Shown here piece after piece: positions 33,385 to 42,438 of a stretch of 64,000 nt of DNA. Within the stretch, counting starts at the first letter, position 1. Every line of letters begins with the position of its first letter. The notes below the pieces were generated by a model, which made no database searches, was not told the DNA's origin, and saw only the letters and a program-made list of their open reading frames with translations. The translations under genes were made by a program, and so were the position numbers. Source of the DNA: Streptomyces sp. 2114.4 (GTDB taxonomy: Bacteria > Actinomycetota > Actinomycetes > Streptomycetales > Streptomycetaceae); the NCBI RefSeq assembly GCF_900187385.1, contig NZ_FYEY01000001.1:7440001-7504000 (forward strand). The letters run 5' to 3'.

Positions 33385-34557
33385 ATGCCCAAGACGGCAT
33401 ATGTGCGCACCAAGCCGCACGTGAACATCGGCACCATGGGCCACGTCGACCACGGCAAGACGACGCTGACCGCGGCCATCACCAAGGTCCTCAGCGCGCG
33501 CGGCAGTGGCACGTTCGTGCCCTTCGACCGGATCGACCGGGCCCCGGAGGAGGCCGCCCGCGGCATCACCATCAACATCGCGCATGTCGAGTACGAGACC
33601 GGCACCCGGCACTACGCCCACGTCGACATGCCCGGCCACGCGGACTTCATCAAGAACATGGTGACCGGCGCGGCGCAGCTCGACGGCGCGATCCTCGTCG
33701 TCTCGGCGCTCGACGGGATCATGCCGCAGACCGCCGAGCATGTGCTGCTCGCCAAGCAGGTGGGCGTCCGGTACATCGTCGTCGCCCTCAACAAGGCCGA
33801 CGCCGGCGACCCGGAGCTCACCGACCTGGTGGAGCTGGAGGTGCGCGAACTGCTGAGTGCACACGGCTACGACGGGGAGCACGTGCCCGTCGTACGGGTC
33901 TCGGGGCTGCGCGCCCTGGAGGGCGACCCGCGCTGGACGGCGGCGATCGACGCGCTGCTGGACGCCGTCGACACCTATGTCCCGATGCCCGAGCGGTATG
34001 TCGACGCGCCCTTTCTGTTGCCGGTGGAGAACGTGCTGACCATCACCGGTCGCGGCACGGTCGTCACCGGAGCGGTCGAGCGCGGCACGGTGCGGGTCGG
34101 CGACCGGGTCGCGGTGCTCGGCGCGGAGACCGAGACGACGGTCACCGGGCTGGAGACGTTCGGCAAGCCCATGGAGTCCGCCGAGGCCGGGGACAATGTC
34201 GCGCTGCTGCTGCGCGGTCTGCACCGCGACCAGGTGCGCCGCGGGCATGTGGTCGCCGCGCCGGGCAGCGTCACACCTCGGCGCCGCTTCACCGCCGAGG
34301 TGTATGTGCTCTCCACCGAGGAGGGCGGCCGCCGTACGCCGCTGTCCACCGGTTACCGGCCGCAGTTCTACATCCGTACCGCGGACGTGGTCGGCGACCT
34401 CGATCTCGGCGAGCGGGGCGTCGCCCGGCCCGGAGAGACGGTGACGGTGTCGGTCGAACTGGGCCGGGACGTGCCGCTTGAGCGGGGCCTGGGCTTCGCC
34501 ATCCGCGAGGGCGGACGCACCGTCGGCGCGGGCACGGTGCGCACCGTCGGGGAGTAG
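33385..34557 (+). CDS. tuf3: Divergent elongation factor Tu paralogue (Tuf3-like)
   Basis: 390 residues, all three EF-Tu domains. GTPase motifs: GHVDHGKTT (G1), RGITINIAH (G2), DMPGH (G3, Met where EF-Tu normally has Cys) and NKAD (G4, normally NKCD). It differs in many places from the major actinobacterial EF-Tu, including FDRIDRAPEEAARG and the C-terminal RPGETVTVSVELGRDVPLER. Streptomyces genomes often carry such a third tuf gene apart from the ribosomal operon, linked to starvation or to antibiotics that target EF-Tu. It is not in an operon. GAGGAAG precedes the ATG. Confidence 0.88.
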   Translation: MPKTAYVRTKPHVNIGTMGHVDHGKTTLTAAITKVLSARGSGTFVPFDRIDRAPEEAARGITINIAHVEYETGTRHYAHVDMPGHADFIKNMVTGAAQLDGAILVVSALDGIMPQTAEHVLLAKQVGVRYIVVALNKADAGDPELTDLVELEVRELLSAHGYDGEHVPVVRVSGLRALEGDPRWTAAIDALLDAVDTYVPMPERYVDAPFLLPVENVLTITGRGTVVTGAVERGTVRVGDRVAVLGAETETTVTGLETFGKPMESAEAGDNVALLLRGLHRDQVRRGHVVAAPGSVTPRRRFTAEVYVLSTEEGGRRTPLSTGYRPQFYIRTADVVGDLDLGERGVARPGETVTVSVELGRDVPLERGLGFAIREGGRTVGAGTVRTVGE

Positions 34558-34573
34558 ACACCGCAGGTCAGCA

Positions 34574-34611
34574 GGCTGCGCCCGGCACCTCTCCGGGTGC
34601 CGGGCGCAGCC
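34574..34611 (+). terminator. Perfect 16-bp hairpin terminator after tuf3
   Basis: GGCTGCGCCCGGCACC (34574-34589) pairs exactly with 34596-34611 around a 6-base loop, 16 bases past the stop. A strong intrinsic-type stem without a U-run, common in Streptomyces. Confidence 0.85.
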
Positions 34612-34757
34612 GCCTCCGGTCGCCGCGGACACGTGGGTGCGAGACTGCTCGCCCGGACGAACGGGCACGAGGGCTCACCGCTGCGCCACGCGCCGCCCGA
34701 CCGGTGCCCGCGGTGGCCGGGGCCGGGACACCGTGGCCGCACCGGCACAATGGGACG

Positions 34758-35612
34758 GTGGACGAAGCACCCGAGCCGATACCCGTCACCCGGACCGTGG
34801 ACTGCGGCACGGCCAAGCTGCTGCCGGACGTCGACCGTCCGCGCGCCTGGCTGCTCACGGTGGACGGTGCACCCCAGTCGTACGTGGACCTCGACGCGCC
34901 GACCCAGCTGGAATTCGAGTACGTACGCCGGCTGGCCTACGTCCTGGACGAGGTGGCCGCCCCGGGCCGGCCGCTCGATGCGCTGCACCTGGGCGGCGGG
35001 GCGCTGACCCTGCCGCGATATGTCGCCGCCGTCCGTCCGCACTCCCGGCAGGACGTCATCGAAGCCGACCGCGGGCTGCTCGCCCTGGTGACGGAACATC
35101 TGCCCCTGCCCGGCGACTGCGGGATCACGGTGCACGCCGAGGACGCCCGCAGGGCGCTGGAGGCCACGCCGGAGGGCAGCGCCGATGTCATCGTGGCCGA
35201 TGTCTTCGGCGGCTCGCGGGTGCCGGCGCACCTCACCTCGGTCGAGTACGCCGAAGCCGCGGCCCGGGTGCTGCGACCGGACGGCTGCTACGCCGCGAAC
35301 CTCGCGGACGGCGCGCCGTTCGGCTTCCTGCGCGGCCAACTCGCCAATTTCGCCGCGGTCTTCGACCATCTCGCACTGATCGCCGAGCCCTCGGTGCTGC
35401 GCGGCCGCCGGTTCGGCAATGCCGTGCTGCTCGCCTCGCGCGCACCGCTCCCCATCGCCGCACTGGCCCGGCGGACGGCCGGCGATGCGTTCCCGGCCCG
35501 CGTCGAGCACGGTGCGGCGCTGCGGCGGCTGATCGCGGACGCGGTCCCCGTACGCGATGCCGAGGCGGTGGCGTCCCCCATGCCGCCCGACGGCGCTTTC
35601 AGCGTCGGCTGA
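34758..35612 (+). CDS. Spermidine-synthase-like SAM-fold protein
   Basis: About 284 residues from a GTG start. LDALHLGGGALTLPRYVAAV is the nucleotide-binding motif of spermidine-synthase/SAM methyltransferase folds, followed by RQDVIEADRGLLALVTEHLP, VHAEDARRALEATPEGSADV, IVADVFGGSRVPAHLTSVEY and AARVLRPDGCYAANLADGAP. The N-terminal VDGAPQSYVDLDAPTQLEFE is also typical. The polyamine-site residues are not clearly kept, so it may not make spermidine. The ribosome-binding site is weak and the start could be 18 codons earlier. Confidence 0.78.
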   Translation: MDEAPEPIPVTRTVDCGTAKLLPDVDRPRAWLLTVDGAPQSYVDLDAPTQLEFEYVRRLAYVLDEVAAPGRPLDALHLGGGALTLPRYVAAVRPHSRQDVIEADRGLLALVTEHLPLPGDCGITVHAEDARRALEATPEGSADVIVADVFGGSRVPAHLTSVEYAEAAARVLRPDGCYAANLADGAPFGFLRGQLANFAAVFDHLALIAEPSVLRGRRFGNAVLLASRAPLPIAALARRTAGDAFPARVEHGAALRRLIADAVPVRDAEAVASPMPPDGAFSVG

Positions 35613-35649
35613 GCGCGGTCCGCCGTGGGGACAGGGCCACGACGACCGG

Positions 35650-36165
35650 TCACTCCGCCTCCGCGGTGTGCGGTTCCGTCGCTCCGGCCGCGCGGGAGGC
35701 CGCCCCTATGGCGGCCGGCTCCGGCCCCGTACGCCGGGTCAGCCGCCGCACGTCGGGCACGCACAGCACCGCCCCCGTCAGCAGCACGATCACGGCGGAG
35801 CAGCCCCACAGCGCACCCTGCCGGCCGATGAGGTGCCCAGATGCTGCTCGGCGACCAGCGGCCCGTAGACCGCCTCGGCGGCCGAGACCACCGCGTTGAC
35901 GAGGGAGAACTGCACGACCACCGTCCACAGCCACGGCCGGGGGACGACCTGGCGCCAGTCGTCCCGCAGATCGTGCCGCACGCCGCCTCTGGAGGCCGGC
36001 GCGAAGAACGCCTGTCCCGTGGATCAGCGCGACCGTCCGCGCGGCCGCCACCAGGCCGACCTCGGTGGCGATCAGTGCGCCGGAGCTGCCGAGGTTCGCG
36101 ATCACCGTGGCGCCGGTGAGCAGCAGAAAGTTGCTCCCCGCCCATGCGGGACGGGCCCTTACCAA
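35650..36165 (-). pseudogene. MFS transporter relic, frameshifted and internally deleted
   Basis: Three fragments of an MFS exporter lie in order in two frames. The first is WAGSNFLLLTGATVIANLGS with GLVAAARTVAL (about 36165-35995). The second is DDWRQVVPRPWLWTVVVQFS, LVNAVVSAAEAVYGPLVAEQ (about 35981-35830). The third is GRQGALWGCSAVIVLLTGAV, LCVPDVRRLTRRTG to the natural C-terminus (about 35836-35650). In intact homologues the first two and last two are separated by many membrane helices. The gene is dead. Its start is near a divergent thioesterase gene. Confidence 0.8.
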
Positions 36166-36366
36166 GAGGGCACCGGCACGGCGGGCGTCCCTCCGCCTTC
36201 GCTGTGCTGTAGTCCTGGCCGCACGGGCGTCAACGATAGGCAAGGCGTTACGTGTGCCGCACACGGATATCTCCGGGTGCGTGCTGTCGCGGGGCCGCGG
36301 CGTCCCGTCGGTCCGGCGGCGGAGCGCGACCGCCCCTTCACACCTAAGCTACCGCTAGGTAACATG

Positions 36367-36828
36367 ATGTCCATGTCCTCCGAGACCCTGCCGTCGATCG
36401 GCGAAATGATGGCGGCCTCCGTGCCGATGGCCCGCACCCTGAACCTCGAGTTCGCCGAGACCACCGCCGAGCGCGCCGTGGTCCGCATGCCCGACCAGGC
36501 CGACTTCCACAACCACGTCGGCGGACCGCACGCCGGCGCGATGTTCACCCTCGCCGAGTCGGCGAGCGGCGCCATCGTGATGGCGGCCTTCGGCGACCAG
36601 CTCGGCCGGGCGGTGCCGCTGGCCGTGCGCGCCGAGATCGGCTACAAGAAGCTCGCCATGGGACCGGTCACCGCCACCGCGGAGCTGGGCCGGCCGGTGG
36701 CCGAGGTCGTCGCCGAGCTCGACGCCGGCGAGCGTCCGGAGTTCCCCGTGAACATCGCCATCACCCGCGAGGACGGCGCGGTCACCGGCGAGATGAGCAT
36801 CGTGTGGACCCTGCGCCCCAACAAGTGA
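36367..36828 (+). CDS. Hotdog-fold thioesterase-like protein (DUF4442/PaaI type)
   Basis: 153 residues. FAETTAERAVVRMPDQADFH, NHVGGPHAGAMFTLAESASG and IGYKKLAMGPVTATAEL match the hotdog fold; the NHVGGPHAGA segment forms the helix that holds the acyl thioester. AGG lies 7 bases before the chosen ATG; another ATG sits directly upstream. Probable acyl-CoA thioesterase, substrate unknown. Confidence 0.82.
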   Translation: MSMSSETLPSIGEMMAASVPMARTLNLEFAETTAERAVVRMPDQADFHNHVGGPHAGAMFTLAESASGAIVMAAFGDQLGRAVPLAVRAEIGYKKLAMGPVTATAELGRPVAEVVAELDAGERPEFPVNIAITREDGAVTGEMSIVWTLRPNK

Positions 36829-36851
36829 GCTGATTCACAGCGGGGTTTCCC

Positions 36852-36880
36852 CGGCCCGTCGTGCCGCGCACGGCGGGCCG
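36852..36880 (+). terminator. Hairpin after the thioesterase gene
   Basis: CGGCCCGTCGTG (36852-36863) pairs with 36869-36880 with one G-U pair around a 5-base loop, 24 bases past the stop. Confidence 0.6.
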
Positions 36881-37082
36881 TCGCCGTTTCCGAGGGGGCG
36901 CTCGGCCCCCGGACCGGGCCGCGGGAACAGGTGTTGCGCAGCGCACTCGGATTCGGCCCTCCGTCGGCGCCATCGAGTACGCTTCCCGGGCGTGCCGAGG
37001 CGCGCCAGGGGATCGACCGGCGCCGGTGTCATGGCTGCCGGCGCCCGGCCCACGGGGCCCTACACCAGCGGAGGAAGCGGCG

Positions 37083-37733
37083 TTGCACATCCAGGAGTGG
37101 CTCGAGACCGTACCGGCCGTGAGCGTCTACCTCCTGGTGGGGGTGGTCATCGGACTGGAGAGCGTGGGCATTCCGCTGCCCGGCGAGATCGTCCTCGTCA
37201 GTGCGGCGATTCTCGCGGCGACCCAGGACCACATCAATCCGGTCGTGCTGGGTGCCTGTGCGTCCGCGGGTGCGATCTTGGGTGACTCCATCGGGTATCT
37301 GATCGGACGCAAGGGGGGCCAGCCCCTGCTGCAGTGGGCGGGCCGGAAGTTCCCCAGGCACTTCGGCCCGGACCATGTCGCCATGGCCGAGGCGAAGTTC
37401 GACAAGTGGGGTATGTGGGCGGTCTTCTTCGGCCGTTTCGTCGCGCTGCTGCGCATCTTCGCGGGACCGCTCGCCGGCGTGCTGAAGATGCCGTACTGGA
37501 AGTTCCTGATCGCCAATGTCCTCGGGGGCATCATCTGGGCCGGCGGCACGACCGCGCTGATCTACAGCGTGGGCATGGTCGCCGAGGCGTGGCTCAAGCG
37601 CTTCTCCTGGCTCGGGCTGGCCGCCGCCCTGCTGTTCGGCGCCGGGTCCTTCCTCCTCATGAGGTACCGCGCGAAGAAGGCGGCCGCCGCGCGCGAGGCG
37701 GCCCAGGCGCCGGTCACCGCGACGGTCGACTGA
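37083..37733 (+). CDS. DedA-family membrane protein
   Basis: 216 residues from a TTG start with GGAGGAAG upstream. The family motifs are present: GLESVGIPLPGEIVLVSAAI, GAILGDSIGYLIGRKGG, FFGRFVALLRIFAGPLAGVL (the FxGRFxPxxR-like element) and NVLGGIIWAGGTTALIYSVG. DedA proteins are thought to flip lipids such as undecaprenyl phosphate or phospholipids and to support membrane homeostasis. Monocistronic. Confidence 0.9.
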   Translation: MHIQEWLETVPAVSVYLLVGVVIGLESVGIPLPGEIVLVSAAILAATQDHINPVVLGACASAGAILGDSIGYLIGRKGGQPLLQWAGRKFPRHFGPDHVAMAEAKFDKWGMWAVFFGRFVALLRIFAGPLAGVLKMPYWKFLIANVLGGIIWAGGTTALIYSVGMVAEAWLKRFSWLGLAAALLFGAGSFLLMRYRAKKAAAAREAAQAPVTATVD

Positions 37734-37845
37734 CCTCCCCGGGGCGCAGCGCGGGTCCGTACGGCCCTCCACGGCCCCCCACGGCAGTCCACGGCTCACC
37801 CGGCGCAACTCAGCTGATGCCGCGGGCCCGTTGGCGGCCCGTACG

Positions 37846-38055
37846 TCAGGTCATCAGCCACACATCGGGCCCGCCGTCGCGCCATTCGAAGAGGCCGGTG
37901 TCGTCCCAGACGAAGTTCGCGGTGCCGAATCCGGCCCGGCGCAGTATCGCGGCCACATCACCGGGCCGCAGCGCCCGTCCCAGATCCTGTCCGTTGAGCG
38001 ACACGCGGCGACCGCCGGTGCAGGGCGGATGCACGATCACGGGGGCACGCTTCAT
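37846..38055 (-). CDS. Small conserved hypothetical protein
   Basis: 69 residues: MKRAPVIVHPPCTGGRRVSL, NGQDLGRALRPGDVAAILRR, AGFGTANFVWDDTGLFEWRD, GGPDVWLMT. I recognise this layout (a short beta N-terminus, a helix and a WRGGGPDVW-like end) from conserved small Streptomyces proteins of unknown role. GGGAGGC is very close to the ATG, so the start is not certain. Confidence 0.65.
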   Translation of the reverse strand: MKRAPVIVHPPCTGGRRVSLNGQDLGRALRPGDVAAILRRAGFGTANFVWDDTGLFEWRDGGPDVWLMT

Positions 38056-38156
38056 GCCTCCCAGCATGCGACCGGCCCCCCGCTCCCGCATCCCGAACGC
38101 GGTCGGCGCGTCACCCAGCGTGTTCCCCCGGCGGCACGCCGCGGACGGTCCGGCCC

Positions 38157-40226
38157 TCAGGAGCCGGCCCGCAACCGTGAGAAGAACGGCCGGGCCCTGC
38201 CGCCGGGACCGCCGCGCTGCCACCACGGCGTCTCCTCCTCGGCGCCCGGCCGTGCCGTCCCGCCGCGCACCGTCCGGCGCAGGCCCGCCAGCATGTTGCG
38301 TACCCCCGCGATGAACAGCGGGTCGCCGATGAGCTTCTTGGCCACCAGCGCCTTGTGGCAGGCGCGCAGCGCCGCCGTCGGCTTCCCATGGGCGCTCTCG
38401 GTCATCGCACGGGCGTAGAGAACCGTCGAGTACAGCCAGAAATCGCCGTCGCAGTGCCGGGTCTCCCAGGCGCGGTGGGCCGCCGTCCGCGCCCGCTCCG
38501 CGTCGAGCGGCGCCAGCGCGATGGCGAGCAGCGCCCAGCTGTGGGCGGGACCCGGCCCGAACCACGGATCCCTGGAGCGGTGCCGGGTCGCCTCCTCCAG
38601 GCACGCCACGGCCGCCGCGGTGTTCCCGCGGTACAGCTCCAGCACGCCGTGCGCATGCGCGATACGGGCCAGTCCGTCGGAGTCCGCATGCATCACAGCC
38701 GCCGTCCAGGCCTCGTCGAGCAGGACCTCCGCGGCAGCGAGCGATTCTTCCTGCGCGGCGAGATAGCCGGCCAGCCACAGTGCCCGGGCCCGCAGCGCGG
38801 TGTCGTCCCGGGAGAGCAGCAGCAGGCGGTCCAGATGGGCCCGCCCCTCCCGGCGGAAGCCGCAGGCGGCCCAGTGGAACCACAGGGACACCGCGATCTC
38901 CAGCGCGCCGAGCGCATCCTCCGCGTCCTGCGGCGGCCGGGTCAGCGCCGCGTCGAGGTTGGCCCGTTCGTCCTCCACCAGCCGCACGGCGACTTGCTGG
39001 TTCGGTCCCTGCCAGGTGATCTGGGCCTCGGCCGCGAGTGCCGCACAGGCCTGCCGGAAGCGTCGCAGCGCCGCGGACTCCTCGCCCGCCTCCCGCAGCT
39101 GCGTCCGCCCGAAGTCCCGGGCGGCGCGCGGCAGCCGGTAGCGCGGCGGCAGCGCGGCCCCGGTGTCCTCGTGCGCGCCACCCGCGTCCCGTACGCGTTC
39201 GACGACCGAGGCCGTACGGAGCCGTTCCAGTGCGCCGTCGACCGCCGCCGCGGGCACGTCACTGCTGGTGCACACGCAGCCGGCGAGCCAGGGGTCGAAG
39301 TCGCCGGGCAGCACCGAGAGCCTGGCCCACACCCGGCGGTCGGTGGGCGAGCACAGGGCGTAGCCCGCGGCCTGCGCGGCGTGCAGCGAGGTGTGCCGCA
39401 CGGTTGCCGCCGGCCCGGAGTAGAACAACGGACCGTCCGTGCCCACCTGCGCCGCGAGCTGCGGCAGGGACATCCGGTCCAACTGGTGCGCGGCCAGGGC
39501 GATCGCCAGCGGTGAGCCCTCCAGCGCCTGGCACACCGTGACCAGGAGCTCGGGCGCCGCGGCTGCCGTCCCGGTACCGGCGACCCGCGTGGCCAGCAGC
39601 TCGACCGCCGGTCCGGCGATCCCCTCGCCCAGCGTCACCGGCAGCGGCGCGAGGTCGACGACCCGCTCCTCGGCCAGTCCCAGCGGGCCCCGTGCGGTCG
39701 CCACGATGCGCAGCGACGGATCGGCCCGCAGCAGCCGCCGTACGAGCTGCGCGCACTCGGCGAGCACCGGGTCGCAGTCGTCCAGCAGCACGGTCGCGCG
39801 CTGCCGACGGCAGTGTGCGGCCAGCGCCGCGAGGGCCGTGCCGCCCGGGGGAGTGCGGGCCGTGGTGGCATCCGTCCGGTCCGCCCCAACGGGCGGCGGT
39901 GCGCCGGGGCCGGGGTCGGCCGCCTGCCGGGCGAGGGGCCGGGCGGTGTCCCGGCAGACGGTGTCCGCCTGCCCCGCCGCCCGGAGCAGCGCCTCGGCCG
40001 GACCGCCTTCGGCCAGTCCGTCCCAGCAGCCGACCCGGATGACCGTGCCGCCGTGCCGAGCGGTGTGCTCCTCCAGGACGGCGCGGGCCAGCACGCTCTT
40101 GCCCACCCCGGCGGCACCGGTGAGCGTCACCAGCGAAGCACCGTTCAGCAGCCCGGACACCTGCTCATGCTCAACGGCCCGCCCCACTACGCCGGGCAGT
40201 GGCCGGTGATCGGCCCACGCGGTCAT
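38157..40226 (-). CDS. Large NB-ARC/LuxR-type ATPase without a DNA-binding domain
   Basis: 689 residues. LPGVVGRAVEHEQVSGLL opens a STAND-type ATPase with Walker A VTLTGAAGVGKSVLARAVL and Walker B RATVLLDDCDPVLAECAQ; IVATARGPLGLAEERVVDLA is typical of the AfsR/NB-ARC class. From about residue 450 the protein is a helical TPR-like array (LEIAVSLWFHWAACGFRREG, RAHLDRLLLLSRDDTALRAR, RIAHAHGVLELYRGNTAAAV). No SARP, LuxR or other HTH is visible, so it may be a signalling ATPase that binds a partner, or a regulator with an unrecognised output domain. Pro/Gly-rich inserts lie between Walker A and B. Confidence 0.8.
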   Translation of the reverse strand: MTAWADHRPLPGVVGRAVEHEQVSGLLNGASLVTLTGAAGVGKSVLARAVLEEHTARHGGTVIRVGCWDGLAEGGPAEALLRAAGQADTVCRDTARPLARQAADPGPGAPPPVGADRTDATTARTPPGGTALAALAAHCRRQRATVLLDDCDPVLAECAQLVRRLLRADPSLRIVATARGPLGLAEERVVDLAPLPVTLGEGIAGPAVELLATRVAGTGTAAAAPELLVTVCQALEGSPLAIALAAHQLDRMSLPQLAAQVGTDGPLFYSGPAATVRHTSLHAAQAAGYALCSPTDRRVWARLSVLPGDFDPWLAGCVCTSSDVPAAAVDGALERLRTASVVERVRDAGGAHEDTGAALPPRYRLPRAARDFGRTQLREAGEESAALRRFRQACAALAAEAQITWQGPNQQVAVRLVEDERANLDAALTRPPQDAEDALGALEIAVSLWFHWAACGFRREGRAHLDRLLLLSRDDTALRARALWLAGYLAAQEESLAAAEVLLDEAWTAAVMHADSDGLARIAHAHGVLELYRGNTAAAVACLEEATRHRSRDPWFGPGPAHSWALLAIALAPLDAERARTAAHRAWETRHCDGDFWLYSTVLYARAMTESAHGKPTAALRACHKALVAKKLIGDPLFIAGVRNMLAGLRRTVRGGTARPGAEEETPWWQRGGPGGRARPFFSRLRAGS

Positions 40227-40523
40227 CGGTCATCCCCAACCACGGCACAGTGCCGCGCCCTTCCGAACTGGGCACCCACGATGCCAGAACCGACCGTCCG
40301 GTAAGGAACGAGTGGGCGCATCGAACGAGGGAAACCCCGGCGCCGTATTTGACGCGACGCGAGGTCTCCACGGGCCCCGGGGCGGGCGGAGCACCAGGTC
40401 ACGGCGCACGGGGCGGGCGTCGAGGACCCGTCGGGCGATCTTAAAGTGGTGTCTTTCGACCGGCGGGGCAGTGGCAGCGTGGCTGTCCGCCGGCCGGCCC
40501 GAGTATCCGAGGAGTACGTCCCG

Positions 40524-41516
40524 ATGAAGCGCCTGCGTGTCCGTGCTGCGGCGAGTGTGGTGGCCCTGGGGCTGCTGGCCGGTTGCGGTGACGGCCGGGA
40601 CTTCGCCGACGCCTCGAGCGTGCCGCGGTTGCAGGCCCGTGCCGCGGACGCCCGCAACGGCAAGCCCCGGGTGGCCGGGCCGCGGGGCCCGCGCTCCTCC
40701 TTCACCCCGTTCCGTACGGCGGGGGACGGCACCGAGGTCGTGACGACGAAGTGGCACGGGCGCAAGTCCGGTTTCACCGGGGACATCTGGGTCTGGGTGC
40801 CGCCGGAGTACCACCAGCCGCAGTACGCCGCGAGCGGCTTCCCGGTGCTGATCGCGCTGCCCGGTGCGTACGGCTATCCGTTCAACTACTGGGCCGGGGA
40901 CGCCTTCGCGCTGGAGGAGCGGATCGCCCGGTGGTCGCGGCAGGGCAAGACGCTGCCGTTCATCGTCGTGATGCCGGTGCTGAACCCCGGCAGGAAGTAC
41001 TACGACGGCAGCGACATACCAGGGCAGCCGAAGATGGGCACCTGGCTGACCGATGATGTGCCGGACTTCGCGCGGGCCAACTTCCGTACGTACAAGAGCC
41101 GTGACGGCTGGGCCTTCATGGGGTCCTCGTCGGGTGGGTTCGCCGCGTTGAAGGCCGTGCTCAAGGAGCCGCGGAAGTTCAAGGCGGCCGTCGTCAACGG
41201 CCCGGACACGGCGCCGGATTCGCCGATGTGGCAGGGGCACCCGGCGGAGATGCGTGCCAACGACCCACGCCACCTGGCGCGGCGGCTGGCCGCGCGCAAG
41301 AGCCCGCCGGTCTATCTGGCCTTCGAACTCGGCAGCAAGGAGGCGGCGGTGTCCGATGTGAAGCGCTTCATCAAGGACTACACCGGCGGGCCGGTCCACT
41401 CCACGCTCTTCGAAATACCGGGCGGCGTGCACAGCCCGCACACCTATATCCAGCGGATGGCCGACTCGCTGCACTGGATCAGCGAGCAGATGCAGGGCCC
41501 CGTGCCGTCCGTTTGA
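40524..41516 (+). CDS. Lipoprotein esterase, alpha/beta fold (antigen 85/esterase D-like)
   Basis: 330 residues. Lipoprotein signal MKRLRVRAAASVVALGLLAG with lipidated Cys in LLAGC. The hydrolase domain has DIWVWVPPEYHQPQYAASG, VLIALPGAYGYPFNYW and the nucleophile elbow AFMGSSSGGFAALKAVLKEP, with a late His in FEIPGGVHSPHTYIQ. It resembles the putative esterases related to mycolyltransferases, but without mycolate genes here the substrate is likely another ester at the cell surface. GAGGAGTACG precedes the ATG. Confidence 0.87.
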   Translation: MKRLRVRAAASVVALGLLAGCGDGRDFADASSVPRLQARAADARNGKPRVAGPRGPRSSFTPFRTAGDGTEVVTTKWHGRKSGFTGDIWVWVPPEYHQPQYAASGFPVLIALPGAYGYPFNYWAGDAFALEERIARWSRQGKTLPFIVVMPVLNPGRKYYDGSDIPGQPKMGTWLTDDVPDFARANFRTYKSRDGWAFMGSSSGGFAALKAVLKEPRKFKAAVVNGPDTAPDSPMWQGHPAEMRANDPRHLARRLAARKSPPVYLAFELGSKEAAVSDVKRFIKDYTGGPVHSTLFEIPGGVHSPHTYIQRMADSLHWISEQMQGPVPSV

Positions 41517-41649
41517 CGCACCGTCGCCCGGGTGGTCGCACGGGAGGGGGCCTCCTGTTGCCGGCGCCGGGTCCGCCGCAAGAATTGTCCGTGACCCGGC
41601 CGGTGGGTGTGGCCGGCGCATGACGGGTGTGGCCGCTGGAAGGAGAACC

Positions 41650-42006
41650 GTGCGGAATCTGCGAGTCGTCGGTCTGGCGCTGGCCGGCACGGCTCTGCTG
41701 GGCGGCAGCCTCACGGCGGGGACCCAGTGGCTGGGGGAGCGGGGCGCGACCAGCGAGGTGAACGGGACGACCGATGCCGTTCCGCGCGACGAGGTCGCCC
41801 GTTCCATCTCGGGCCATCTGTCGCTGCCGGTGATCTCCCGGGGGCCGCGCTCGGTCGACTGCGCCAGGGACCTGCGTGCGGTCAAGGGGGCGCGGACCCA
41901 TTGCACGGCGCACTACCTGCAAGGGACGGACCGCGGCATGACCGTACGCGTCGTCCGGGTCCGCGGGGGCGAGATCACTTATGTTCACGACGCCCCGCAT
42001 CGCTGA
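41650..42006 (+). CDS. DUF4333-type exported protein
   Basis: 118 residues from a GTG start with GAAGGAG six bases upstream. An N-terminal hydrophobic anchor or signal (RVVGLALAGTALLGGSLTAG) is followed by a small domain with two Cys: PRSVDCARDLRAVKGARTHC then TAHYLQGTDRGMTVRVVRVR. This fits the DUF4333 family of small exported proteins with one disulphide. Role unknown. Confidence 0.75.
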   Translation: MRNLRVVGLALAGTALLGGSLTAGTQWLGERGATSEVNGTTDAVPRDEVARSISGHLSLPVISRGPRSVDCARDLRAVKGARTHCTAHYLQGTDRGMTVRVVRVRGGEITYVHDAPHR

Positions 42007-42438
42007 CCACGGCTGACAATTGCCGCGCAAGACGTGGTCCACGTCACGTGAACACGTGTTAGCGAGCCGTCAGGAATGGGCCGGCCGGAAGCCTTCGGAC
42101 CCAACGACGCTCCCAAAGCGCCCCGCACAAGCCTTTGTTGAATGAACACTGCACCTGTCGCATGATCAGATCGCGGTTGGACGGGGGGTGTTGCTGTGAT
42201 GCTAAGATCATCGCACTTGCCAACGGGGTAGTCACCTGATATGGCATGAAATAAATTCCGCGCATTGGCCTAAGAAAACCGCCACCCCGGGGAGAACTAT
42301 GCCATTAGCCGGCCCTTTGATGGCTTTCTGGCAGGCGACTGTGCGTGGCCGTTCACGTATGTCTGGGAGTGCGATCGATTCGCCACGTCATGGCCAGACA
42401 TACGACACCTGGTGGCTCCGTCGTCCGAAGAGAGTCCT
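42007..42438. other. Gene-free promoter region of the conservon
   Basis: 432 bases, AT-richer than the rest between 42130 and 42290 (for example GATGCTAAGATCATC and GGCATGAAATAAATTCC). It lies directly upstream of cvnA and should hold the conservon promoter. I could not identify a clear -35/-10 pair or a repeat. Confidence 0.4.
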
